Positions 42,945 to 51,311 of a stretch of 64,000 nucleotides of DNA are shown in pieces. Below the pieces are notes generated by a model, which saw nothing but the letters and a program-made list of their open reading frames with translations, did no database searches and had not been told where the DNA came from. Each line of letters begins with the position of its first letter. Position 1 is the stretch's first letter. Origin of the DNA: Chryseobacterium antibioticum (GTDB taxonomy: Bacteria; Bacteroidota; Bacteroidia; Flavobacteriales; Weeksellaceae); assembly GCF_012927325.1 (NCBI RefSeq), contig NZ_JABBGI010000019.1:1-64000 (forward strand), written 5' to 3'. A program made the position numbers and the translations under genes.

Positions 42945-43988
42945 CTACTCTTTCAGTTTATCCGTAAATCTTTTGATCAGAGAATCTATTTTATCACCAT
43001 AAATTTTCTTTGCACTTTCATAGGTCTGATTATTATTCAGCTCAAGAAATTTAGCTTTATCATAATCAATTAAAGTCTGTACAAATGCTCCTGAAACTGG
43101 ATATAAGATATCACTGTTGATATTCTGATTTTCTGCCCATACTTTTTGTATATCCAGTGGAAATTTTTTATAGGCTTCCCTGGCAGCTTGAAGTTTATCA
43201 TTTCCACTTTGATCGAAGCAGACCCCAATTCCTTCATTGATTAATGCTGTTTTGATTTTTCCTATACTTCCCTGCCAGAAACTGAGATTATGTGTGATCT
43301 CGTGTCCTGCAGTCTGATTTAACCGATTATGAGAAATGGCATAATTAGGCACTGTAAATCCTAAACTTTGCTTTAAAAACTGATTATATACATCATTGGA
43401 ACCCCAGACAAAAAAGTCAATTTTCTTAGGTAGGTTTGCCTGAAAAAATTCATTGATTTTCACAAAGGCATTTTGTCGAGTTTTCACTATCTTATTTCTG
43501 GTTTCCTGATTGATTGAACTTTCAAAATGAAATATTATATTTTCTGTTTCTACAGTAATCCATTGGTCATAAAAGCCGTCAAAACCCATCAACCTTCCCA
43601 AATTATCCAATTCTAATGCAGCTTTTCCTGTTTGCTGAATGTTTTTCGCCTTTTCATAGTATTTCCTCGCAGCTTCTTTATTTCCAAGTCCATAATTCAC
43701 AGCCATTAACTGCATTAATGTCCAACTCTTCTCCTGATCACTTTTCGCTATATTTTCAAGTTTTCCTGAATACAGAAGGGCATTCTGAAAATCACCAAGA
43801 CTATTATACGAAGCAGAAATGATAAGATTAGTTTCAAAATCTTCCGGAGTAGTTTCAAGGACTTCTTGTCCTAAAGAAACTGCTTCTTTATAATCCTTCG
43901 TTTTAAACGCATCCTTCATTTCTTTTTTCTGAGACAGGCAAAAGGCCGAACAGGCCAAGCCTAAAATAAGTAGTATTTTTTTCATCAT
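42945..43988 (-). CDS. secreted TPR protein with gluzincin-type HExxH motif
   Basis: 347 residues. Signal peptide at 1-19 (ends AFCLS). Residues about 20-130 look like two to three TPR units (YKEAVSLGQEVL, AARKYYEKA). A metallopeptidase-like part follows: H229-E-I-T-H233, then 18 residues, then E252 in INEGIG. That HExxH-18-E spacing is the one used by M1/M61 gluzincins, so a zinc site is plausible. It should act in the periplasm or at the surface. I do not recognise a named family; a peptidase-MA-like domain is the best description. Followed by prfB, about 200 bp away. Confidence 0.78.
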   Translation of the reverse strand: MMKKILLILGLACSAFCLSQKKEMKDAFKTKDYKEAVSLGQEVLETTPEDFETNLIISASYNSLGDFQNALLYSGKLENIAKSDQEKSWTLMQLMAVNYGLGNKEAARKYYEKAKNIQQTGKAALELDNLGRLMGFDGFYDQWITVETENIIFHFESSINQETRNKIVKTRQNAFVKINEFFQANLPKKIDFFVWGSNDVYNQFLKQSLGFTVPNYAISHNRLNQTAGHEITHNLSFWQGSIGKIKTALINEGIGVCFDQSGNDKLQAAREAYKKFPLDIQKVWAENQNINSDILYPVSGAFVQTLIDYDKAKFLELNNNQTYESAKKIYGDKIDSLIKRFTDKLKE

Positions 43989-44000
43989 TCGTTAATTATA

Positions 44001-45107
44001 TCAAATCATCTCAGCCATCATCTCCCCTACTTCCGGAGCCAGCGCCACTCCCATTCCTGAAAGTCTTACTGCGCAGAACTGCCTTTCTGAAAGCTTTTTT
44101 ACAATGGGTGTTTTTTCTGAACCCATCGCCATAATGCCTGACCAACGGAGAGAGATTTTCACGTCCTGATCAGGCAGAATCACTTCTTTTAAAAAGTTTT
44201 CCAGGTGATTTTGTAAAAATTCTGTAGTTTCAAAATCTGTGGTTTCTTCTCTTTTAAAATCCTGATTTCTACCACCGCCCAGCAAAATTCTGTTTCCCAG
44301 ATTTCTGAAATAGTAAAATCCTTCATCGTAATGAAATGTTCCTTTGAGCTTTAAGCCATCAATGGGTTCCGTCAAAAGAATCTGTCCGCGCGCCGGAATA
44401 ATTTCTTCTTTTTCCAGGAATTTTGAGATGAAGGCATTCGTACAGTAAATAATTTTGTCCGCCTTTACAGAAAGAGTCTCAGAAAGATGGATTTCTACTT
44501 CGTTCGCTTTTTCATTAACATACTCTACCTCCGTTCCGAAAAGAAATTCTACCTTCAGTTCGTAACATTTCTCCAGAAGTTTCTGCAGCAGTTTACCGGA
44601 ATGCAGACTTCCTTCACATGAGTTCTCAATTAAAAACTCCGATTTTCCGAGACCGAATTCTTTGATCTTTTCCTGATTCAGAAAGTAAGTTGTATCAAGA
44701 CCGGTTATCGTTTTCAGCTTTTCATTAACGGTATCTAAATGCTCTAAAGGCTCAGCATTATTTAAAATTTCATAGCCTCCATTCAATTCAAAATCTATTT
44801 CATCACTGTTAAAATATCTTTTGATTTTCTGCAGACCTTCAAACCTCATCTTTACGAGTTCCCATGTCTTTTGCCAGCCCATTTTCTGAGAATCGGCAAT
44901 CACTTCCGTAAGACTTCCGAAACAGGCAAAACCGGCATTCCGGGTCGAGGCTCCAAGAGGAATGGTACTTCTTTCAATAATTAAAACAGATTTTTGAGGA
45001 TATTTTTCCTTAATGGATATAGCAGTCCAAAGCCCGGAAAATCCAGACCCGATAATGATAATATCTCTTTTTCTGTAAAAAGTTTCAAGTTCCCAGATGC
45101 TATTCAT
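44001..45107 (-). CDS. FAD-dependent amino-acid/amine oxidoreductase (DAO family)
   Basis: 368 residues. The N-terminal dinucleotide fold has IIIIGSGFSGLWTA (GSGFSG at 20-25), an acidic end LIIERS, and GASTRNAGFACFGS, which is typical of the D-amino-acid/gamma-glutamylputrescine oxidase group. The C-terminal FAD signature is RLSGMGVALAPEVGE. It should oxidise an amine or amino acid in the cytosol with FAD; the substrate is not known. It lies 12 bp upstream of the gluzincin-like gene on the same strand, so the two may be one operon. Confidence 0.88.
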   Translation of the reverse strand: MNSIWELETFYRKRDIIIIGSGFSGLWTAISIKEKYPQKSVLIIERSTIPLGASTRNAGFACFGSLTEVIADSQKMGWQKTWELVKMRFEGLQKIKRYFNSDEIDFELNGGYEILNNAEPLEHLDTVNEKLKTITGLDTTYFLNQEKIKEFGLGKSEFLIENSCEGSLHSGKLLQKLLEKCYELKVEFLFGTEVEYVNEKANEVEIHLSETLSVKADKIIYCTNAFISKFLEKEEIIPARGQILLTEPIDGLKLKGTFHYDEGFYYFRNLGNRILLGGGRNQDFKREETTDFETTEFLQNHLENFLKEVILPDQDVKISLRWSGIMAMGSEKTPIVKKLSERQFCAVRLSGMGVALAPEVGEMMAEMI

Positions 45108-45256
45108 TTTTTGTAAAACTTATTGATGTATTTGAAAAGTTAAGAGCCAAGAAACAAGAGCCAGGAATAAAGACTTTAGATGCTAGATATCAGATTTTAG
45201 ACTTGCTGATAATCAAACCCTCCTACTCTAAAACTCTCCTACACGCAAAACCCGTA
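45108..45256. repeat. intergenic stretch with dispersed repeat units
   Basis: AGAGCCA-type units occur twice (near 45145 and 45160), and the end of the region carries the inverse of the GTGTAGGAGAGTTT unit found near 42844. No ORF or RNA is seen. Confidence 0.35.
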
Positions 45257-46621
45257 TCATCCCTGTGCACTATCATCTTCCTTTTCTCCGTTATGATGAA
45301 AACCAATGGCTCTTCTTGGTTCTTCTACGACTTTATAGGTTTCCAGTTCTTTTTTCAGAGCCTGGATTCTTAATTTAAAATCGTCGAAATTATTGATAAT
45401 AGCATCTGCAAGGAATCTTGCTACCTGATCAAGATATTCTTCGGTAAGCTTTCCTCCTGCATCTTTTAAAGCTGCATTCAGGAGAATCTGATCGATCTTA
45501 AGGTTTTCGTTTTTAGTCTTCTGGTATTGATTTTTAAGGCGCTTTTTAAGACTCTGTGTAAAATCGATAAGCATGGTGTTGCTGAACGCCTTCATTTTAG
45601 AAGAGATCTCATGCCAGAACGGAACTTTATCTGCTTTGTTCTTTTTAAGAATCTTATAGAGAAGAGAGTCTTCTTCAAGCCCTCTGGTCATCACATAAAG
45701 AATGATTTCCGAACGTTCTGCTGCATTGGGTGGGAATATAGGAATCATGACATCAAATCTTCCCTGAGCAAGAATTTCTTCGTCGATCTCCGAAACGGTA
45801 TTAGCGGAACCCACCATCAGCAATTCTTCTTTTCCAAATTTTCCAATATAATGCAGGATCAGTTCCTGAGTTTCCAGATTACAGGAAGCGAGATCTGTTT
45901 CTGCTTTCCTTTCCATCATAATTTCATCAAAATCATCAAGGAAAAGCAGGACTTTTTCTTCTTTCATCATAGTGAGCAGAAAATCAGTAAAATTGGTTTG
46001 GTTTCCATCTATGAAAGATGTCCCCAGATAATGTTTTTTCACTTCTTTGAACTTATACCCGATAATCTCAGCTATTTTGGTGGCCCAGAATATTTTCCCA
46101 CTGCCCGGAGGTCCGTACAGAATGACCCCGGCAGGTTTGTGAATTCCCCAGTCTTTGATCTGCTGTGGATTGAGGAACGGCTCTAAAACCGCCGATATAT
46201 AAAAGAAAAGATCTCTGTATCCAATGAAATCCCGATGCTGCAGACTGGTCTTATGTCCGAAATAATCGTAGACAAATTGGTAGTTGCCGCCGAGTTTATT
46301 ATCAATCCCATAACTTGAAATTGATGAACGGAAAAAACCATTATCAAAAATATTGGGGTTGTCTTCTTTGATGACTTCTTCTACTTTTTCCTTTGGCTGG
46401 TTGATCACTCCAGCGATCTGTTCCAGGGTTTTACTTTCGTCAAGATCTTTTTCATACAATTTTAAAAAATCCAAGTTTTCACGGGCAAATTTTTCAAAAT
46501 CTTCCTTCACTTCAAAGTTGGTACTGATACAGATTGCCAACTCAAGATCAAAATCCTGAATAAACTGTTTGATGGCTTCTGCCGAAACATTAAGCTCTTT
46601 TGCTAACTCAATTAACTTCAT
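45257..46621 (-). CDS. AAA ATPase with IF2-N-like start and altered Walker motifs
   Basis: 454 residues. Residues 1-50 (MKLIELAKELNVSAEAIKQF) look like the IF2 N-terminal subdomain, followed by an acidic helical stretch. The AAA module starts near 115. Walker A is GPPGSGKI: K176 is present, but the following Thr/Ser that binds Mg2+ is I177. Walker B is LLFLDDFDE: the catalytic Glu position is Asp (D229-D230). Sensor 1 (VGSANT) and a second region of homology with arginine (AQGRFDV) remain. A C-terminal helical lid and charged tail follow. It could bind ATP but hydrolyse it slowly. The partner and process are unknown. Single gene on the minus strand. Confidence 0.85.
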   Translation of the reverse strand: MKLIELAKELNVSAEAIKQFIQDFDLELAICISTNFEVKEDFEKFARENLDFLKLYEKDLDESKTLEQIAGVINQPKEKVEEVIKEDNPNIFDNGFFRSSISSYGIDNKLGGNYQFVYDYFGHKTSLQHRDFIGYRDLFFYISAVLEPFLNPQQIKDWGIHKPAGVILYGPPGSGKIFWATKIAEIIGYKFKEVKKHYLGTSFIDGNQTNFTDFLLTMMKEEKVLLFLDDFDEIMMERKAETDLASCNLETQELILHYIGKFGKEELLMVGSANTVSEIDEEILAQGRFDVMIPIFPPNAAERSEIILYVMTRGLEEDSLLYKILKKNKADKVPFWHEISSKMKAFSNTMLIDFTQSLKKRLKNQYQKTKNENLKIDQILLNAALKDAGGKLTEEYLDQVARFLADAIINNFDDFKLRIQALKKELETYKVVEEPRRAIGFHHNGEKEDDSAQG

Positions 46622-46759
46622 AAACTACCGATTAATTCTATCAAATTTAATATTTTAATCTTGAACATCTGTTGAAAATAACTAAAATAACATAGCAGAT
46701 TAAAAAGTTTGTTTAATGAAGGTTGAGATTGAGGCTCAGATTATAAGTCATCCATTCAG

Positions 46760-47755
46760 CTATTGGACTGTGATTTTTTTCACCATATCATTCACAGCAT
46801 CTTCTATGGCTTCAGGCTGGTCCTGATTGATGTAATGACCGCTTTTTTCAACTATAATTTGTCTGCTGTCGGTAGATAGATTCAATAGATCTTTCTGCAT
46901 TTTATCCCATGCTGTAAGTATTTCGTTTTTTATTTTTTGATCTTTAATGAAACTATTATATCTTGTCTTATCTCCTGCTGTAATGACGAAAAGAGGAATA
47001 GAACCAAAAGAATTGATCGCAGCAGCTTCTGTTTTAATGGATTTCATATGATCCTGTTCTTCCAGTGTGGCGTCGGCACTTTTATAGAGCAGTGCAGGCA
47101 TAATAGAATTTTGGTATTGATATTGCGCAGTGGCCGGAAACATATTGCTGAACATAAGCCTTGCTGCTCCAAACGTATTCGCAAACTTTAAGAAACCACC
47201 AGGAAGTCCCTGATTCACCATTTTGTATAATTCCGGGGACAGGTATTTTTCATCAGATGGATATTGACTGTCTACCAAAATCACTCCGGCAACATCCTGA
47301 GGATATTTTTTGACAAAAAACCGGGTAAGCATTCCCCCGAAAGAATGTCCGACAAGAATGTATGGTTTGGGTACTTTTGATTTTTCAAGCAGCGTGTGAA
47401 GCTCTTCTGCTATTTTCTCTCCTGTTTTAGGATTTGCTCCCCGTTCACTCCACAAAATTCCGGATCTGTCATAGGAAAAGGTAGTGTAGTTTTTGGGAAG
47501 ATCCTGCTGGATATGGTACCATTGAAGGTGACCTGCCGGATCGAAAGCCGTTTCAAAAACTACTGTCGGTCCACCGATTCCTTTCTGAAGGTAATGCATC
47601 TTATGATTTTCAACTTCTGCAAACTGACCGTCAGCCTGAATTTTTTCAGCTTTTGAGCGGGATAATTCTTCGAAAATAAATCCTGTAATTAAGACCAGGA
47701 TTATGATTAAAAGGAGTGCCATGCCTATTCTTTTGAGCCATTTAGCAATTTTCAT
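46760..47755 (-). CDS. membrane-anchored alpha/beta hydrolase
   Basis: 331 residues from the ATG at 47755; an in-frame TTG at 47788 would add 11 residues with no support. One membrane helix (about 10-29) anchors the protein, with the catalytic domain outside. The nucleophile is S138 in VGHSFGG, the acid is likely in VDSQYP (D162), and the histidine is in KSGHYINQ near the C-terminus. Oxyanion-side residues lie in VVFETAFD. This is the generic alpha/beta hydrolase 1/6 type (esterase, lipase or peptidase); substrate unknown. Divergent from the ABC transporter genes. Confidence 0.87.
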   Translation of the reverse strand: MKIAKWLKRIGMALLLIIILVLITGFIFEELSRSKAEKIQADGQFAEVENHKMHYLQKGIGGPTVVFETAFDPAGHLQWYHIQQDLPKNYTTFSYDRSGILWSERGANPKTGEKIAEELHTLLEKSKVPKPYILVGHSFGGMLTRFFVKKYPQDVAGVILVDSQYPSDEKYLSPELYKMVNQGLPGGFLKFANTFGAARLMFSNMFPATAQYQYQNSIMPALLYKSADATLEEQDHMKSIKTEAAAINSFGSIPLFVITAGDKTRYNSFIKDQKIKNEILTAWDKMQKDLLNLSTDSRQIIVEKSGHYINQDQPEAIEDAVNDMVKKITVQ

Positions 47756-47934
47756 AGTTATATTTTTTGATCTGGTTGATAATTTCAAAGCTAAAACGTA
47801 GTCAATAGGTCTATGTCCAACAAAAATAGTTACACAGATAAAACAATGACAATCTGAATCTTATTACATTCAATATAGAGAAAATTAATTTTATCATCCC
47901 TGAAAAAATATCAGGATCTGTAACAATCCTTCAA

Positions 47935-47957
47935 TTACATAGACTACTACTATGTAA
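47935..47957. promoter_or_regulatory. inverted repeat TTACATAG-N7-CTATGTAA before the ABC operon
   Basis: Perfect 8 bp arms (47935-47942, 47950-47957), 10 bases before the ABC start codon. It looks like a dimeric regulator site; no regulator gene is adjacent. Confidence 0.5.
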
Positions 47958-47967
47958 AACAAATTAC

Positions 47968-48879
47968 ATGGAAAAAATTTTGTCAGTAAAGAATTTAACC
48001 AAAAAATTCAAAAGAACTGTAGTCAACAATATCTCCTTTGATGTAGAAAAAGGAAATGTATATGGTCTGTTGGGGCCTAACGGAAGCGGGAAATCTACCA
48101 CATTTGGGATGCTTCTGTCTACCATCAATCCTACCAGTGGTGACTGGTACTGGTTTGGAAAGAAAGGAACGGAGCCTGATACCCTGAAAAGAATAGGAGC
48201 CATTATTGAGCAACCTAATTTTTATCCTTATCTGGATGCCGAAACCAATCTTAAGATTGTAGCGGAGATCAAAGAAACTCCTTATACCAGAATTGCTGAA
48301 GTTCTGAAAACCGTAGGTCTTTTTGAAAGAAAAAATGATGCTTTCAAAACGTATTCATTGGGAATGAAGCAGCGTTTGGCCATCGCTTCAGCTATGCTGA
48401 ATAATCCTGAGGTGATGATCCTCGATGAACCGACTAACGGGCTAGATCCCGAAGGAATTATCCAGATCAGGGAGATCATCAGTAATATCGCAAAGCAAGG
48501 CATTACCATTATCATAGCCAGCCATCTTCTGGATGAGATCGAAAAGATCTGCAGTCACGTGATTGTCCTGAAAGAAGGAAATGCCATCTATAGCGGAAGA
48601 GTGGATGAAATGACGGCCAACAACGGATATTTTGAATTAAAAGCAGACAATAATAACCAGCTTTTAAGCGCTTTGGAAGAACTTCAATGGTTCAGCGCAG
48701 TAAAAATAGATGGAGAAATCATCAAAGCTCAGATCCGCGAAGATGCTTCTATATCTGCTTCGGCTTTAAATCAGAAACTGGCTGAAAAGGGAATTTTTCT
48801 GTCCCATTTAATGAAGAAAAAACTGTCTCTTGAAACTCAATTCCTTGAACTTGTAAAAAACACGAATACCCATGCTTAA
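47968..48879 (+). CDS. ABC transporter ATP-binding protein (BcrA/lantibiotic type)
   Basis: 303 residues. Walker A GPNGSGKS (36-43), ABC signature YSLGMKQR (129-136), Walker B VMILDEP (149-155), followed by TNGLDPEG. After about 215 comes a C-terminal extension typical of drug and bacteriocin exporters of the BcrA/CcmA group. It energises the membrane protein encoded next; the two genes overlap by 8 bp. Such systems export antibiotics or peptides or serve in envelope maintenance; the substrate is unknown. Confidence 0.93.
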   Translation: MEKILSVKNLTKKFKRTVVNNISFDVEKGNVYGLLGPNGSGKSTTFGMLLSTINPTSGDWYWFGKKGTEPDTLKRIGAIIEQPNFYPYLDAETNLKIVAEIKETPYTRIAEVLKTVGLFERKNDAFKTYSLGMKQRLAIASAMLNNPEVMILDEPTNGLDPEGIIQIREIISNIAKQGITIIIASHLLDEIEKICSHVIVLKEGNAIYSGRVDEMTANNGYFELKADNNNQLLSALEELQWFSAVKIDGEIIKAQIREDASISASALNQKLAEKGIFLSHLMKKKLSLETQFLELVKNTNTHA

Positions 48880-49717
48880 ATTATTAAAACTTGAATATTA
48901 TAAAAACCTGAACTACCGACCGTTTAAGGTTTTCACGGTCTTATATTTTGCTATTCTGATCGCTCTTCTGTTCATAGGACTGGTAGATCTGGATGTTTTT
49001 GGAGGAACCATCAATTTAAAGGAACAGGGAATTTATAATTTCCCTGAAATATGGAATTTCACCACATGGATCGTCGCGCTATTGAAAATTTTCCTGGGGC
49101 TGATCATTGTATTTTCAATCTCCCAGGAGTTCACGAACAGGATGTTTAAGCAAAATACTATAGACGGACTGAGCAGAAAGGAATTTATAGGGTCAAAACT
49201 TCTAACCATTACGATCTTTACGACTGTTTCTACATTGATTGTATTTATTATCACCATGTTTTTGGGACATCAATATTCTAAGGTCACCGATTCTGCCAAA
49301 GTGTATGAGGAGGTTTACTATATTGGAAATTATTTTGTGAAACTATTTACGTTCTTTTCTTTCCTCATGTTCCTTTCGGTATTGCTGAGAAAATCAATGT
49401 TTGTATTTCTTGGTTTCTTCGCCTACTGGATCGCTGAAAAGATTTTAGCAGGTATCGAAGCCTACCAGAAATTAACAGGAATGCAGGGGGAACAAAGAAA
49501 AGCCGTTCTCGAGAATGATTTCTTCATCACCAATCTTTTACCTTTAGAGAGCATGTCTAATCTAATTCCAAATCCACTGATGCGATTGAATCTTGTGAAG
49601 GTGATGGGGGTGAAATATGAAGCTCATTATCCTACAGAAAGTATGATCGCATGTATCATCTGGTCTGTGGTCTTTATTTGGGGTTCTTACTGGATCCTGA
49701 GAAAAAGGGATTGGTAG
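48872..49717 (+). CDS. ABC transporter permease (ABC-2 type)
   Basis: 281 residues with six membrane helices. The first, second and later helices surround FSISQEFTNRMFKQNTIDGLSRKEF, the ABC-2 segment that contacts the ATPase. The start overlaps the ATPase gene by 8 bp, so the products are translationally coupled partners. A hairpin terminator follows at 49754-49774. Confidence 0.9.
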   Translation: MLKLLKLEYYKNLNYRPFKVFTVLYFAILIALLFIGLVDLDVFGGTINLKEQGIYNFPEIWNFTTWIVALLKIFLGLIIVFSISQEFTNRMFKQNTIDGLSRKEFIGSKLLTITIFTTVSTLIVFIITMFLGHQYSKVTDSAKVYEEVYYIGNYFVKLFTFFSFLMFLSVLLRKSMFVFLGFFAYWIAEKILAGIEAYQKLTGMQGEQRKAVLENDFFITNLLPLESMSNLIPNPLMRLNLVKVMGVKYEAHYPTESMIACIIWSVVFIWGSYWILRKRDW

Positions 49718-49753
49718 ACATCTGAGATTTAAAAATTGAAAAATTAAATAATG

Positions 49754-49787
49754 AAGTGGTCCCTTGGATCACTTTATTTGTTTTTTA
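49754..49787 (+). terminator. intrinsic terminator of the ABC operon
   Basis: AAGTGGTCC (49754-49762) and GGATCACTT (49766-49774; one G-T pair) around CTT, then a T-rich tract. Its presence argues against translation starting at 49751. Confidence 0.65.
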
Positions 49788-49852
49788 TGGCTGGAATGTT
49801 AAAAATAGTGGCTACCCATTCGTGTATTAAATTTTTCATTAATTTTATAAAA

Positions 49853-50572
49853 ATGACAGGAGTGAAAAAAATATACTATTTACCGGGGCTGATCAGTGCT
49901 GTATTAATTCCAGTGTTGTTCTGGTATTATGGCAACCAGAGGGTACAACCCCAATATACAGTTCTGGATTTTGCACTTCCTTCAAAAGAAGCCTACAATC
50001 CGAAGAATACCTTTGAACCGTATAGAAACTGGAAGTATAAAAAAATCATTGTAAAGCCTAATACATTCACCCAAAATCAAGGATATTATATTTCTGAATT
50101 AAAGAAACTTCAAACAAGAAATGAAAGAGAAACCGGAATTGAGTTTGTTATCGACGATCATAACAGTTATCTGGATTTTATAGCACTCATTAATACTATG
50201 CAGCTGGCCCAACAGGAAACTTATGCAATTGATGTAGAGAAAACAGGTCATTTTTTTGCTGTCCATTTTTATAAAGATCCTAATAAAAACTATGCTACTT
50301 GCGGAGGAACAGTGGGACCAGATCCTTACTATAAAGAAAGAGAAACCAAGAATTTTTCTGATCCAGAAAATGTGATAAAAAATCTACCTAAACAGGCATT
50401 TTATATCCTATTCGGATTTTTATTTTTGGTGAATATGTCTATGTCAGCATTAAAGAAAATCTTCAGATCCAAAGAAAAACATTTGTATGAAAAAGATGTA
50501 TTACTTTCCGGGACTGATCAGCGCTGTTATTATTCCGCTACTGTTCTGGTATTATGGCAACCGGAAGTTTGA
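49853..50572 (+). CDS. unknown two-helix membrane protein, tandem paralogue A
   Basis: 239 residues from the ATG at 49853; the upstream ATG at 49751 lies within the ABC terminator and its 34 extra residues have no match in the paralogue. Structure: an N-terminal membrane helix (LISAVLIPVLFWYYG), an outer domain of about 150 residues starting FEPYRNWKYKKI, and a C-terminal membrane helix (AFYILFGFLFLVNMS). The outer part has a strand-helix-strand unit (GIEFVIDD, then LINTMQLAQQETYAID) that recalls ExbD/TolR periplasmic domains, a weak impression only. The last 86 bp overlap the start of paralogue B in another frame, so the tail is unlike B's. Function unknown. Confidence 0.7.
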   Translation: MTGVKKIYYLPGLISAVLIPVLFWYYGNQRVQPQYTVLDFALPSKEAYNPKNTFEPYRNWKYKKIIVKPNTFTQNQGYYISELKKLQTRNERETGIEFVIDDHNSYLDFIALINTMQLAQQETYAIDVEKTGHFFAVHFYKDPNKNYATCGGTVGPDPYYKERETKNFSDPENVIKNLPKQAFYILFGFLFLVNMSMSALKKIFRSKEKHLYEKDVLLSGTDQRCYYSATVLVLWQPEV

Positions 50573-51122
50573 GGAAATCAATGTTTCTGTTATGGATATC
50601 TGGCTTCCAGCAAAAGCAAAAACTGGAGAGAAGCCATCCTTTTTAAGTTTTGAGCCGTATAGAAACTGGAAGTATAAAAAAATAAGAGTGGCTCCCAATA
50701 AAGCAAGGGAAAATACAAAGCTCTATGTTGCTGAAATTAAAAATTTGCAGAAAAGAAATGAGAAAAATTCAGGTATTGAATTTATTTTAGATAAGAACAA
50801 TACCTATGGAGATTTTGCGTCTTTATTGAATGATATGGCAATTGCCAAGCAGGATACTTATGAATATGATTTAGAAAAGACAGGACATTTATTTGCAACC
50901 GTTAATTACATCGATCCAAATGTCAAACAATTTGAATATGATTGTCTACTTTGCTATGATGTTATTTCTTTAAATGAAGTTTATAGAGTAAATTTATTTG
51001 ATAAAATTCAGCTGTTTTTAACCAATCTTCCCAAAGAAGGATATTATATCATATTCGGATTTTTATTTCTACTGAATATCTCAATGCTCGGTATTAAAGA
51101 AAGATTTCAAATTCATTACTAA
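50487..51122 (+). CDS. unknown two-helix membrane protein, tandem paralogue B
   Basis: 211 residues. Same layout as its neighbour: N-terminal helix (LISAVIIPLLFWYYGN), FEPYRNWKYKKI at the start of the outer domain, EKTGHLFATV, and a C-terminal helix (GYYIIFGFLFLLNIS) with a short tail ending RFQIHY. The two proteins are clear paralogues and the DNA is also similar around the N-terminal helix. B starts in frame +1 relative to A, inside A's last 28 codons; an ATG three codons later is also possible. A small Cys pair (DCLLCYD) is present in the outer domain. I know no function. Confidence 0.75.
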   Translation: MKKMYYFPGLISAVIIPLLFWYYGNRKFEEINVSVMDIWLPAKAKTGEKPSFLSFEPYRNWKYKKIRVAPNKARENTKLYVAEIKNLQKRNEKNSGIEFILDKNNTYGDFASLLNDMAIAKQDTYEYDLEKTGHLFATVNYIDPNVKQFEYDCLLCYDVISLNEVYRVNLFDKIQLFLTNLPKEGYYIIFGFLFLLNISMLGIKERFQIHY

Positions 51123-51171
51123 AAGGTCTTTTATTTTGAGGCCTGTCTTGGTTAATAATTACACAATAATT

Positions 51172-51204
51172 AAACCTTATAGGTTTTAGAAACCTATAAG
51201 GTTA
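51172..51204. repeat. 14 bp hairpin element AACCTTATAGGTTT
   Basis: AACCTTATAGGTTT (51173-51186) and its complement (51190-51203) around TAG. It follows paralogue B and may end that transcript. The same kind of AAACCTATAAGGTT hairpin is scattered between genes in this group, from memory. The next bases (51215-51250) hold another short repeat-like stretch with no ORF. Confidence 0.6.
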
Positions 51205-51275
51205 TAATCAATAAAACACAAACATCCTCGTCATCCGCAAAATCAGCGGGACAAGTTTTATATTTTAGTCTAGGC

Positions 51276-51301
51276 AAAAAAAGACCGCCTCTCGGCGGTC
51301 T
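51276..51301 (-). terminator. intrinsic terminator of the msrAB operon
   Basis: AGACCGCC (51282-51289) and GGCGGTCT (51294-51301) around TCTC; A's at 51276-51282 give a T run on the minus strand, 11 bp past the stop. Confidence 0.9.
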
Positions 51302-51311
51302 CTCCTTCATA

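Noticed and set aside
45527-46186. 219-codon plus-strand ORF opposite the AAA ATPase gene
   Set aside because: It is antisense to a gene with clear AAA motifs, has no recognisable domain and looks like a composition shadow.
49751-49852. Upstream start of paralogue A (34 extra residues)
   Set aside because: A hairpin terminator for the ABC operon lies in these codons and the extra residues have no counterpart in paralogue B.
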